This document shows, piece after piece, positions 23,363 through 34,799 of a DNA stretch of 64,000 nucleotides; the first letter of the stretch is position 1, and each line of letters opens with the position of its first letter. The DNA lies in NCBI RefSeq assembly GCF_030272615.1, contig NC_081413.1, forward strand, positions 187,388,669 through 187,452,668. Reading direction: 5' to 3'. Source of the DNA: Cryptomeria japonica. Taxonomy: Eukaryota; Streptophyta; Pinopsida; Cupressales; Cupressaceae. The notes under the pieces are model-generated. The model did no database searches. It saw nothing but the letters and a program-made list of their open reading frames with translations, and was not told the DNA's origin. The position numbers were made by a program, and so were the translations under genes.

Positions 23363-24623
23363 AAGATAACAACTCAACACATAAGAAATCAAGCAACACA
23401 TGGACACTAGGATTTTCACGTGGAAACCTAAATGGGAAAAACCACAGTGTGAATTGGTACCCACAAGATTTTTGCACTCTATCAGAATGTGCCCTATTAG
23501 GAGCCTAGCTCAGTTAGGAGCTTATAAATATGCCCGGTTAGGAGCAGACCTTGTTATGAGTCCCCTAGTTAAGGGATTTACCTCAGCCCTGTTAGGAGCT
23601 TTAGTCTATTAGGAGTAACCTTGTGAAAGAATTTAGAGCTCAAGATAATGAGTCACCTGGTGAAGGGATTTATACAATCAGGTCTGTCAGGACCTACCCG
23701 GTTAAGGGATTTTAAGTCCATTGCAACTGTTAGGGAACAACAGATGTATGATCTAAAAATAATACTCTTGCTTGTACATATCCTTTTCTTTTCCAATCCG
23801 CTTCTCTCTTTTCGACACACACACTAGTTTGGCCACACACTCTTATTTTGATCACCGACATAGTAAATCATCATAGACTTACCCTAAATAGACTTTAAAA
23901 TTTAGTCTATTACAAAACCCTAAGATTTACATCATAGATCATCATAGATCTTTGCAACTCATTACAGATCATCATATGGATCATTACAGTCAATTACAAT
24001 AGTTGAATGATCACCGCACCTCGATCAGATACAATTTCAAACTCTTAGCTCATTCTACTAAGAACTTCACACATTCCCAAGAAATTCATTGTTTGATCAC
24101 ACCAAAACACCATTTAAACACTTCACACGGATTGAGCCATGTCATCACCATCTTACAAACATAATGTAATACACTTCCATACTCAAAATCATTATCAGTT
24201 ATAAGATTTGAATACCAGTTATTAAACCCTACAAAAAATACATCAGTTAATCACAAACATGACTTCCAATAGCCAAAACATGATGTGGTTCCGTTCATAA
24301 CCTCATTACAATGTTACCAACAAATATTCCAAACCACAACACCAAATTATTCATCAATCTCTAGATCCAATTACTTAAGCATAACACAATTTCACATTTA
24401 CTAATTAAAGTCTTATTTGCTAGTTAACTCTCAAATCCATTCCAAAGATTTTCGGTCAATCATAAATGACTTAGATAACATGATAAAACAATGTAACCAT
24501 AGTTTCCATCAATGACAACACAAAATGATCATCAAGTCATCAAAAACATCTCAACTATATCATCACCAACAATCCTTATATCGGTTCATCAGTATCATCA
24601 ACAATTATGCCAATATGTCAACA

Positions 24624-24642
24624 ATCTCCCCCTTTGGCATTG
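24624..24642 (-). other. C2 polypurine tract
   Basis: The minus strand reads CAATGCCAAAGGGGGAGAT immediately before the 3' LTR. The same tract adjoins the 3' LTRs of C1, C4 and C5, and in a weaker form C3. Confidence 0.85.
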
Positions 24643-24970
24643 ATGGCAATGCTGAAAAATCTCATCATGCTTAACTAAACTGATTTGTTCTATACTTTCT
24701 CTTCTTGCTCAACATCCCCTGTCAGTTATCTAGTTCTTCTTCTCATGGCTGATCTTCAACTAATTCTTCTCCCCCTTTGACAACAATGCCAAAGGTGCAA
24801 ATAGCTCTGTTGTCTTCATCTCTATTGCTGCCATCTTTATTCATCTCATCATAATTGCTCCTCCTGAGGAGTAGCCCACTTCAAATCAATCTAAAACTGA
24901 AAGATATTCAATGAATTTGCCAGATTGATGCATCACCAACATCTTAGTTGATCTTGTGTAGGGGTACCAT

Positions 24971-25936
24971 TGTAATACAAGAACACTGAGAGGGGGGCTG
25001 AATCAGTGTTCTGCCGGTATAACCAATTTTAACCTTATTAACAATTCAATTTAGTAACTGGTAAACATGAAAGAATATAACAGCAAATAGAAATGAAGCA
25101 ACCATAAGAGCATACACCATAACACAAATATTTATATGTGGAAAACCTTAAAGAGGAAAAACCACGGTGGGATTGGCGACCCAAAAAAATCTATCCACTG
25201 GCTGGATGAATAAATATTACAATAGGGGCCTGCACATGCAAGAAGGCCAACAAACTAGAGCACTCTTCTCATTACAAAAGGAGCCTCACTAACTACAAAC
25301 ACCACATATGGGGTTACAACCAAAATTCTGAACTCTAAGAGTGCATCTGCTATGATGGATGAGTTTCGGTTAAAGCACAGTCTATACCAGTTTACACTGT
25401 GTCCTTCCTTACTGATATCTTGCTTTGCTTCCCAAACCTTGAAACTAAAATCCAAGATCGACTATAGAATATTATATTCACATTCTATCGATCAAGATTT
25501 CTCACACAACATTACATTACTATATCCCATTACCTTCTTATGCATCCTTTTTTCTCACCAAAATAACCTAACCAAATTGACTTAAATACCCTTCCCAAAC
25601 ACAAACATAAATTCCTTATGTCGGCTTACAAAGATATTACAATTTATTTTACATGTCAGCCTAAGCAAAAATAAATTTATTAAATTTGAAGACCGATGCC
25701 TTTGATCATTGCCATGTATACCTTCCAGATCAATCTCCTCTATCGGCCTCATATACCGGTTCCTAGATTGTCAGTTTCTCTTTCCTACCAGTGTTGGTTC
25801 CTTGTGTGCTCGATGAGTGAATGTTGGTTGCCAAACAATGAATACCAGTGAGTACCAGTTAAGTGACAAACCCAAAATGGTGTATGTTGCCATCAATGAC
25901 AACACAACTAAGTTGGATGAGTGTCAATTGCCAACA
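24971..25936 (-). repeat. C3 3' LTR (966 bp)
   Basis: Opens TGTAATACAAGAACACTGAG on the plus strand and closes AATTGCCAACA; contains GAGAGGGGGGCTGAATCAGTG. Same length as its partner. A 13-bp inverted repeat, GTTGCCATCAATG with CATTGATGGCAAC, spans its outer end and the polypurine tract (25888-25962). Confidence 0.9.
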
Positions 25937-25955
25937 ATCACTCCCTTTGGCATTG
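25937..25955 (-). other. C3 polypurine tract, weakened
   Basis: The minus strand reads CAATGCCAAAGGGAGTGAT before the 3' LTR. The run of five G seen in C1, C2, C4 and C5 is interrupted here. Confidence 0.7.
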
Positions 25956-28704
25956 ATGGCAACACTCGTGAAAAATGGATCGCTGAAGTGTTGCTCTGGG
26001 TCCCTACCAAAAACTCCAAAATTGATCTCAAAAACTATTGGAAGACTGCTCACCCTAAGCTATACATTACTTCTCATGTCCCGAGACATTTTTCACATCA
26101 ACCTCTCTCCCTTTGACAACAATGCCAAACCCAGGGCAAATGAATGAAAGAAATGAAGTTCTATACAAACCATAATGTGATTACCAGATCTAGATATACT
26201 TGAAAATATCTGGGTAAGCATTCTTCAAAAATCCTAAATATTCATCCCAACCTATCTTCAATGTGCTCAAAATGGATACAAAACCATTAAACTATATGCA
26301 TGAATCTCTTCTTCTGATAGGTCTATCGGAGTAGGTTTATTCATTAACTCTATGCTTTCCCTCTTGTGAAGTAACATAGTGTTCAACTAGGGACTCACCA
26401 AACCTCTTAATTCTCTTGCACATTGGATTAGCTTATCCATGTCCTCTAATCCAGAAATCTCAGATTCTGTAATCAAAATCTGACAATTTTATGGTATTGG
26501 TCAGTGTCTGAGTACCATCAAAATTGTTAGCCAAAAGATCTAACCTGGCCTTTGCCACCTTCAATTTCACCTCAAGGTCCGTTGTTAGTTTTTTGGTGTT
26601 ATTACAAAACCTATATATACTGCTACACTCATTTAGAGCCACGTCAATATTTGATATATCATCTATCGACTTGGCCTTGTCAGATGAAATCATGTTGTCA
26701 CAAGTGACTTTCCGGGCTACATTGTACCGCTCAAACAACTGTCGGTTTGATACCTAGTTAAGAGTTTTAAACTCTTTGGAAATATGCTCAGTTAAACCTT
26801 TCAGTTTACTGGATGGACTACCAATATGATCTACCTTATATTCCGGTGCAAGCTATTGCAAAACCAAAATAGCCTGCTCAATAACTTGCTTGTCTTTAGT
26901 CCCTTCGTTCCTTAACTTCTGAGCTACAACATACATCAACTCAAAACTACTCAGCTGCTGAATATTCTTCTATGCAAAATCAACTTGACCGGATGAGTCA
27001 AGTGCCTATAATGAATGACTATACAAAATCTTCTGGAAGATTCAGCCTCAAGACTTGCACCAGTGGCTTTGCCACTTGGTGCAATAATCTTTTCAACTTT
27101 AACCTCTTCAGTATGTACATTTGGTGTCGGAGGTTCAATATCCTCAACATTCTTATTTTATATTTCCACATCAATGACCTCTATATCCAGAATGATATGT
27201 TCTGGTGTATCCTTCTTATCCTATACAATATCAATGTTATCTACTAGTATCTCTATATTAGGTACAAGTGGTTATACTGAAGGAATATCCTTAGTTAGTT
27301 TTTGATCCAAAACTGATGTATCCATTCCCAATATACCTTTCCCCTTATCATCTATCGGGATATCAAGAGTGTTAGACATTTTAGAGACTTTCGGTGATGT
27401 AAAGAATCATGTTTTATCTACAAAGAATTTTACCCAAGCCTCATGTGTCTCCTTAACCATCTCATTCACTCTACCTACCATGAGACTCACATGCTGGTGT
27501 TTTCTTCAGAAAATTAATTTATTAGCAAACTCTAAACACTGTTGCATCTCTTCATCAATTATAGCACCACACACAGTTAACAATTCATGTACCTTTATAT
27601 GTCTATCCTGTTCAACCACAGATAACCTTAGCATCTAGTTTACTATACAAATTTTTCGGTATCCATTTTTCAATCTCTAAAAGTGACTTCTTTTCATCCA
27701 TCTAATTCTCTTTTTGCTCCTTATCATCCATAGCACATAGTAATGTTGTATATTACTCAAAATTCTATCTTTAGTGATTTGATCAATCAACTGAACAACT
27801 GAAAGAGGAGGAATGACTTCAATACTCTTATAGGATTTGAGAGAAATATCTACATCTGATTTCTTCTTCTTGCCAGGAGTAGAAGTAGACTCCTTAACCA
27901 GTTTCCTCTTCTTTGTGGGCTTCCTCTCCTTCAAGATTTTCTTTGGTGCTGCTAGAGGGGTAACCTTCAGTTTCTTCTTCTTTACTTCCTCATCCTTCTT
28001 CCTTGGTATCTTGATAAAAGTTTTAGGAATCTGTGAGGGAACAACATCAGTGTAAAAAATAGATGTAATAAGGGCAATATAAGTCTTCGGTTTCTTCCTC
28101 TTTACTACACCTTTGCTGGTTGCAGCTGTCGGTGGAGCTTGCACTATTGTCAGAGATGACCCCTCAGCTAGTCCAATAATCTTCTTTATCTCAGTGGTCA
28201 TCTTCTGCACAACTTCCCCAACCTTCTTGATCTTTCCTTCCCTTTTCTTCTTATTGAATCCAATTTCAACTTCTGTTTCTTTTTGCTTAGCAGTCCCAAA
28301 GGCTTTCTCTACTTCATCTACTAGAGCATCAATAATAGTCTTCATATACAAGACCAAGATTTCAGTTGAGTACTTATCTACAATATGTTTTGGAACTCTT
28401 TCTCTCTTCTTTATTGCCTTCTGGAATGATTTGAAATAACCCCAAAGACTAGAGTTCCTATCCTTTTCCTATCCCATATTCCTCATAGCATCTTTTATTT
28501 TTTTTTCTATCAATATATCAAATTCCCATTGAGTCTTACTGGTTCCAGGTAACTCATTCAGAAAGAAAAGCATTAAACAGACAACAAGATTGCCATACCA
28601 GAAAGTACCCTTCTTCTCACCATTTATCTTCCCTAAATTTATTATCAACTCATCACACATCCATTGACATAGATCTATCCTTTTATTCTCATTAATAATT
28701 TTGT

Positions 28705-29960
28705 TGTTGGAAATTTGGAATTGATTATGTGTTGCACTGGTGTTTTGTCATTGATGGCAACACTAGTTGTTTTGGTTGTTTACCTGTTTTCAATTGGTTC
28801 CGGTAGAGTGGTTGATTATGATATTGATCCAGTAGGATCCGGTATGCTTTAGTTTGTGGAATTGGTTTGGATTTGTCATTCATGCTATTTAGATGTGTCT
28901 CACAATTAGTTGGTTCAGGATTTGATGACTCGGGAGCTATCATTTATTCTAGTAAGTCTTTTGGTCATCGATAAGGGTTCTATCGATAGAACTTTGTTGA
29001 AGCTATTTTGATGCATGTGATAAGTGGTGTTGGTGTTGCTTCTAGATGGCTTTAAGGATGCTATTGGTTATCTTGTTCATGTTCCAGTTCATCGGTGGTG
29101 TTGGATTTGGTTTATGGCAACCTATTTTGGGTCCGGTGTTATCTAGGTTATGGATTGGTTTTTGTAACGTGTTGGAGGATATTCCTAATGCATTACCAGA
29201 TATATTTAATGATTGGTTTACATTGTTTTTGGCCTAAGATGACTTGGTTAATCATTGGATTATGGGTTTATGTTATGAATTTATTGTATTATCTTTAAGG
29301 TGGCCGACCTAACTGTTTAGGTCCCGGGTTGGTATAAGTATGATGTAAGATCTTTTTGTAGATCATGGGTTGATAGGTCAGGGTTATGGGATTATCTATG
29401 TGTGAATAATGTTGTAATAATATGTAGAAGGTTTGGTCGATCATAGGTCAATTGAATTGGGTTTGTAAGAGAGGTTTAAGGCCTCCAGTATTGAGCTTAA
29501 CTAGAACTGTACTCAAGCATAGGAGATGCTATACTTGCAATACACTCTTCTTTCTAGATGTAGTCTGATGTTTATGTAGTTAGTGAGGCTCATTTTTGTG
29601 ATGAGCAGTGCACTCTAGGTTGTTGGCCTTCCTGCATGTGTAGGCCCCTCATATTGTAATCACATACTTACTGCGTAAGTATTAATTGACTGTGGGTAGG
29701 CTTCCCACCATGGTTTTTCCCTTTACCAAGTTTTCCACATCAAAATCTTGGTGTCATGTGTTATGGATGGATGGTAACTGTTCTGTGATTTATGTCTATG
29801 TTTAAATGCTTTATCAGTCATTTCGCTAGTTGGTTTATGCATTCCGGTATTAAGTTTATGTGTTTCGGTAATAAGGATTTAAATGCTTAAAGTTCTATAA
29901 TCCTATGACAACTGATTCACCCCCCCTTAGTTGTGCTTTGGTTGTCTAAGCTGTCTAACA
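28705..29960 (+). mobile_element. S4: solo LTR of a copia-type element, plus strand, inside C3 ORF2
   Basis: TGTTGGAAATTTGG...CTGTCTAACA, 1256 bp. Flanks TTTGT (28700-28704) and TGTGT (29961-29965) are a TSD with one mismatch. Near its end it carries CTGATTCACCCCCCCTTAG, the reverse complement of the G-run block in the other copia LTRs, and near its start GTCATTGATGGCAACAC, so it is a distant relative in the opposite orientation. ORF2 of C3 continues on both sides. Confidence 0.75.
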
Positions 29961-30458
29961 TGTGTGAGCATAGAAAATAGAGTTCAATTGATTTCATTAG
30001 GTTACCTTGTAACTGATGATCATGCTTTTGAATTGATCTACTTTGTCTCTGATAGTACTAATTCTCATGGACTGGTTGTCAAATGTTGTACCTGTTAACT
30101 TTTCCACCTCATTTTTAGATATCTTCTACCTTGCAGGGGTTGGACTGGTTTGGGGTAAACCAGTGATCACACAAATAACCTCCTTGGTGATCTTATGGGG
30201 CAGGTCTAGCCATATGAATCCGCCATGGATGCAGCTCAGTGCATACCAGATCAATTCATCCTCAAATTCTAGCATCTCCAATATATCGATAAAACCCCGA
30301 TCCTTCAGAATTTGAAATTCTAGTTTCATTGCCCCATCCTAGTTCACCAAAGTGTTGATATACATGTTCTTGATATCAAAAAAACCCAAATCCTCCAAAG
30401 TATAGTGAATGTATGCACGAACATCTTCGACATACAAAACTCCTTCAGGAACCCTAGA

Positions 30459-30557
30459 AAATCATTGACCTTCACAATCTAAGGGCATTGCAAATCATTG
30501 ACCTTCACAATCTAAGGGCATTGCAAATCATTGACCTTCACAATCTAAGGGCATTGT
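30459..30557 (-). repeat. 33-bp tandem repeat, three identical copies
   Basis: ATCATTGACCTTCACAATCT begins at 30461, 30494 and 30527. The period is 11 codons, so it adds residues without shifting the ORF2 frame. The copies are identical, so the expansion is recent relative to the LTR divergence. Confidence 0.92.
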
Positions 30558-31009
30558 TTGAAAACAGGGTGTGGATGATCCTTGATGTTGACAACAATAG
30601 GGGTAGCCACACTTGCCAAAGCTGAAGATGATCTAGAAGCCATTACAAACGATAGCTCAAAAAACTGATAAAATACCTCACAACCTTCGGTGATGAAAGC
30701 TCTTGAAAATCCACTTGAGAATGCACTAGAATTCTCTTGAAATGATTTTTATCACCTTAAATCGCCTTAACTAGGCTCTTTTTTGCTCTAAATGCAGTGT
30801 GATAAAAAATAAACCAATATTTCACTTTTATTCTGTGAAAACCCTAATTTCTCATTAACATTAATGCATGTCGGCATATCATACCAGATTCAAAATCTAT
30901 TATCTCAGTGTCGGTGAATCTCTAGACTATCTTTACCAATATTTGAAGTAGGATTTCAAACCTCTACCAGGGGCAATGCAAGATCTGTCAATAATTTGCC
31001 TCCCCCTAA

Positions 31010-32148
31010 GGCTAATGCCTTAGTTACTGGATAAGTTTCTTGTCGGTGCAGGAACATTCTGCTCTGTCAGTTGAGTAACCAGGTTGATTGTCTCTATCGG
31101 TTGATCTTCAAACTTCGTAACCCATTTCCTCTCATGCTCCTTCCCGATGTCTTCAACCTTTTGTTTTGCTTTCTCATGATTTCCTATTGGATTGTCCTTG
31201 CTTCTGCAATATTTGGCAATATGTCCTATTTTGTTGCATGCATAGCAAGTGACATTATTTCTCTGAATTGCCTTGTTGAGTCCTTGACCAATATTTGACC
31301 TACATTGATTAGCCATATGCCCATACTTTCCACATGCATGAAATCTAACATTCATTCTACAATATTTTGTCCTATGACCATACTTATTACATTTTGAACA
31401 TTAACCAGGAACTACATTGTTATTCTAATTTTCTCTTTTTCTACATTGACTTTCTCTATGACCAAACTTATTAAAAAAAAAAACATCTACCATTAAATTT
31501 ATGTGCATTGGGTTGCATTACCAACAATTTCTGATTTCAGTTATCTAGTGGATTTCCCTGATTTGCAGTACCGATGCTTTCTCCATGCTCAAATACAAGA
31601 CCTCTAGTGTCTCCAGTGTCTCTTTGATCCTTCAATAATTTATCAGGCCTTGTAGAACTGACCCTAGACTTTTCTTTGTATTCATTTGCAGCATCCAGAT
31701 CACTTCTTTGGATTGACATCATTCTTTCCAGCTCTTTCTGATTGTTATGTGATTGTACCAACTCAGTCCTCAACACATCATTCTCATGCACCAACCTAAT
31801 GGATTCCTCAAATTTGTCTTTCAAAGATCTGCTAAGATTTTCTGTATTCTTCTTCTAGTCTTCAATCTCCTTGGACATCCCCATAGTCATGGCTTGCATT
31901 TCATTCTTCATCACACCATTCTCTTGACTCAGTTTCTGACATTGTTCCTTAAGGGCATCCTTCTCTTCATCATCTAGATTTTGTAAAAGTTCCTTCCTTT
32001 TAGCTTGAACAAATGACAACTTCTCCTCCAAGGTAAAAATGAATTCCTTTGCAGAGTTCAATTCATCTTGCAACTTCAAGTTCTTCATCCTTTCAGTATC
32101 ATAGTCCTCAAGTGCTACTTCAAGTTATTTCTGTAGCCTCATCTCCAT
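31010..32148 (-). pseudogene. C3 ORF1: coiled-coil gag-like protein with four CCHC knuckles
   Basis: Probable start at ATG 32148. The first 200 residues are heptad-rich coiled coil (LQDELNSAKEFIFTLEEKL, QKLSQENGVMKNEM) with stops at 32125 and 31855. After a stop at 31537 and an indel associated with an A-run (31471-31481), four knuckles follow. They are CFFFNKFGHRESQC (second Cys lost), CSKCNKYGHRTKYC, FHACGKYGHMANQC (first Cys lost) and CYACNKIGHIAKYC (about 31255-31205). The same layout occurs in C4 and C5. Likely role: structural, RNA-binding Gag. No protease follows. Confidence 0.8.
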
Positions 32149-32200
32149 GGATTCCTAATTTGGGATCTTCCTCAAGCTGTTAGACTTACTCCAAGGCACC

Positions 32201-32214
32201 AAGCTCTGATATTG
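32201..32214 (-). other. C3 primer binding site, degenerate
   Basis: CAATATCAGAGCTT on the minus strand. The canonical core TGGTATCAGAGC has decayed at its first bases (TGG to CAA). Confidence 0.6.
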
Positions 32215-32216
32215 AT

Positions 32217-33182
32217 TGTTGGAATCCAAGAACACTGAGAGGGGGGCTGAATCAGTGTTCTGCCAGTATAACCAATTTTAACCTTATTAATAATGCAATT
32301 CAGTAACCGGTAAACATGAAAGAATTTAACAACAAATAGAAATGAAGCAACCACAAGAGCATACACCATAACACAAAGATTTATATGTGGAAAACCTCAA
32401 AGAGGAAAAACAACGATGGGATTGGAGACCTACAATATCTATCCACTGGCCAGATGAATAAATATTACAATAAGGGCCTGCACATGCAGAAAGGCCAACA
32501 ACCTAGAGCACATTGCTCGTCACAAAAGGAGCCTCACTGACTAAAAACACCACATATGCAGTTACAAACAAAATTATGAACTCGAAGAGTGCATCTGCTA
32601 TGTTCGATGAGTTCCAGTTAAAGCATAGTCTATATTGGTTTACACTGTGTCCTTCCTTACCGCTATCTTGCTTCGCTTCCCAAACCTCTAAACCAAAATC
32701 CAAGACCGACTACAGAATATTACATTTGCATTCTCTCGATCAAGATTTCTCATACAACATTACATTTACTATATATCATTACCTTCTTATACATCCTTTT
32801 TCATCACCAAAATAACCTAAGTGGACTGACTTAAATACCCTTCCCAAACACAAACATAAATTCCTTATGTCGGCTCACAAAGATATTACAATTTATTTTA
32901 CATTTCGGCCTAAGTAAAAATAAATTCATTAAAATTCAAGACCGATGCTTTTGATCATTTCCATGTGGACCTGTCAGATCAATCTCCTATGTCGGCCTCA
33001 TGTACCGGTTCCTTTGTCAGTTTCCCTTTCCTACCAATGTCGGTTCCTTGTGTGTCAGATGACTGAATGTTGGTTGCCAAACAATGAATATTAGTGAGTA
33101 CTGGTTAAGTGACCAACCCAAAATGGTGTGTGTTGCCATCAATGACAACACAACTAAGCCGAATGAGTGTCAATTGCCAATA
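32217..33182 (-). repeat. C3 5' LTR (966 bp)
   Basis: Opens TGTTGGAATCCAAGAACACT and closes AATTGCCAATA (CA changed to TA). Alignable along its whole length with 24971-25936; differences are mostly transitions. Confidence 0.9.
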
Positions 33183-33187
33183 GGTAC

Positions 33188-34799
33188 AACCCCTAATCTA
33201 CCTCTGAGGTATTCAAAGGTTGTCTTAGGCAAAGGTTTAGTGAATATATCTACTAACTTCTCTTTGCTAGACATATACTCTATTTTTAATTTCTTCTCAT
33301 GTACTATTTCTCTTAGAAAGTGATACTTCAACTCAATGTGCTTTGTTCTTGCATGTAATACAAGATTTTTTGAATTATTAATAGCACTAGTGTTATCAAA
33401 ATAAATAGTCACTAGTTCAGACATGTCTTCCTTAAAACCTTCCAAAATATGTCTCATCCATATAGCCTGAGTACAATTCATTGATGCTGCCACATATTCT
33501 ACTTCAACAGTAGATTGTGAAATACAAGACTATTTCTTTCTTATCTAGGACACCAATCTTTTTCCTAAAAAGAAAGCTCCACCAGTTGTGCTTTTCCGAT
33601 CATCAACATTTCCAACCCAGTTTGCATCTATGAAAATTTTTAAAGAAAAATTATCATTGTAAGGATACCACAAACCATAATCAACTGTTCCTTTAAAATA
33701 CCTAAATATCCTTTTTACTGCTACCATGTGTGTCTCCTTAGGATCTTTCTGAAATCTTGCAACCAATCCAACAACATGTACAATATCCAGTCTACTATGA
33801 ATAACATAATGCAACTTTCCAATCATAGACCTGTATTATTTCTCATCCACAAATGGTGAATCATCTTGTTTTGACAATTTGCAACCTGTCATCATCAGAG
33901 TACTCAATGCAAAACCATCTAGAGGTTCTTTATATACTTCTTCTTCCAAGATAAAATTTAGAAAAGGTTATTTAATGTCCATCTGATATACCTTAAATCC
34001 TTTAAAAGAAACAAAGGCAAGCAACATTCTAACACCTTCAAGTCTTGCAACCACTGCAAAGGTTTTACCATAGTCTTCACCTTCTTCTTGTGCATACCCT
34101 TTGTAAACCAACCTTGCCTTGTTTCTAACAACTTCACCATCCTCATTAAGTTTATTTCTGAATACCCATTTTGTCCCAATAACTTTTTTGCCTTCCGGTC
34201 TAGGAATAAGAGACCATGTATTGTTGTTCTCAATCTGGTCAATTTCTTCATTCATTGCATTCAACCAGTCTTCATCTTTCAAATCTTCTCTAATATTCTT
34301 TGGCTTAATAGTTGAAATCAGACAAGAATTCTCTTTGATTTTTCTTCTTGTCTGCACACCAACATTCTTGTCACCTATAATCTGATCTTCTGAATGATTT
34401 AGCCTTACATATCTTGGGATTACCATTTTCGGTGCAATGCTTTCTACTTTATGTTCATATCTTGTTCATCGCTTACTAGTTGAGCTCCTATTTCTACATT
34501 GTTATGCTCATCTTCCTTCTACAATTCTAATTCAATATACACACATTTTTCTTTATCATCAGCAAGCTCAGATATGCTAGACTCATCAGGTTTGTCAGAA
34601 AATTCATCAATTTTAACATTAACACTCTCAACAATTTTCTTTGTTCTTTTATTATAACATTTGAATGCTTTACTCTTGGTAGAATATCCAAGAAATACCC
34701 CTTCATCACTCTTAGCATCAAACTTTCTAGTAAAATAATCTCTCTTAATAAAACATCTACTATCAAAAACTTTAAAGTAGCTGATAGTAGGAATCTTAC
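33188..34799 (-). pseudogene. C2 pol remnants (RT and RNase H parts; integrase and RT core deleted)
   Basis: After the protease the sequence resumes with the post-integrase block (KVF...FDAKSDEG in a shifted frame, about 34780-34700). RT N-terminal blocks follow at 34426-33968 (TKWVFRNKLNEDG, ARLVYKGYAQEEG, YQMDIK). Directly after the DGFAL block near 33910 it jumps to the region following the FVDD motif, so motif C of RT is missing. The tail (33826-33545, then 33493-33170) has SRLDIVHVVG and the copia RNase H signature ARTKHIELKYHFLRE. The last 13 codons overlap the C3 insertion edge. Confidence 0.8.

Larger units (their letters stand above)
13498..24623 (-). repeat. C2 3' LTR, split by L1
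   Basis: Two pieces, 13498-13695 and 23363-24623 (the TSD copy at 23346-23362 belongs to L1), together about 1459 bp, align with the intact partner LTR at 35998-37472. The 5' piece opens TGTTATTTGTGAGGAAC and contains GAGAGGGGGGGGG; the 3' piece closes CAATATGTCAACA. The partner LTR is uninterrupted at the equivalent place (36179-36195), which proves the insertion. Confidence 0.9.
26200..30643 (-). pseudogene. C3 ORF2: large conserved protein of pol-less elements, split by S4
   Basis: Start at 30643 (MASRSSS, matching MAS.S starts in C4 and C5). A 33-bp repeat is at 30459-30557. The N-terminal domain includes HGGFIWLDLPHKITKEVICV followed by ITGLPQT (30230-30140). After S4 comes CDELIINLGKINGEKKGTFW with NLVVCLM (28660-28590), matching LMLN...FKYGQLLIG of C4. 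A Lys-rich part (28357-27677, KKRKLVKE, KKKKLKVTP) resembles the basic middle of C4 and C5. A helical tail (26738-26460) ends it. There are many frameshifts. Function unknown. Confidence 0.65.
24971..33182 (-). mobile_element. C3: pol-less LTR element, inserted in C2
   Basis: Two 966-bp LTRs (24971-25936 and 32217-33182) flank 6.3 kb containing a coiled-coil/CCHC frame and a large second frame, with no protease, integrase or RT motif on either strand. The target site GGTAC is present on both sides (24963-24967 and 33183-33187), with three extra bases (CAT) between the left copy and the LTR. The C1 copy of the same region shows the site uninterrupted. A plus-strand solo LTR (S4) interrupts it. 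Confidence 0.88.

Noticed and set aside
24624-24970. A gene between the C2 3' LTR and C3
   Set aside because: It aligns in layout with the C1 3' UTR (second purine tract, CTCC...GGAG hairpin); no coding frame.
27837-28439. Plus-strand Phe/Ser-rich frames opposite C3 ORF2
   Set aside because: Antisense shadow of a Lys-rich coding region (AAG/AAA becomes CTT/TTT).
28725-29298. Open frames within S4
   Set aside because: They lie inside a solo LTR, have no domain, and overlap on both strands.
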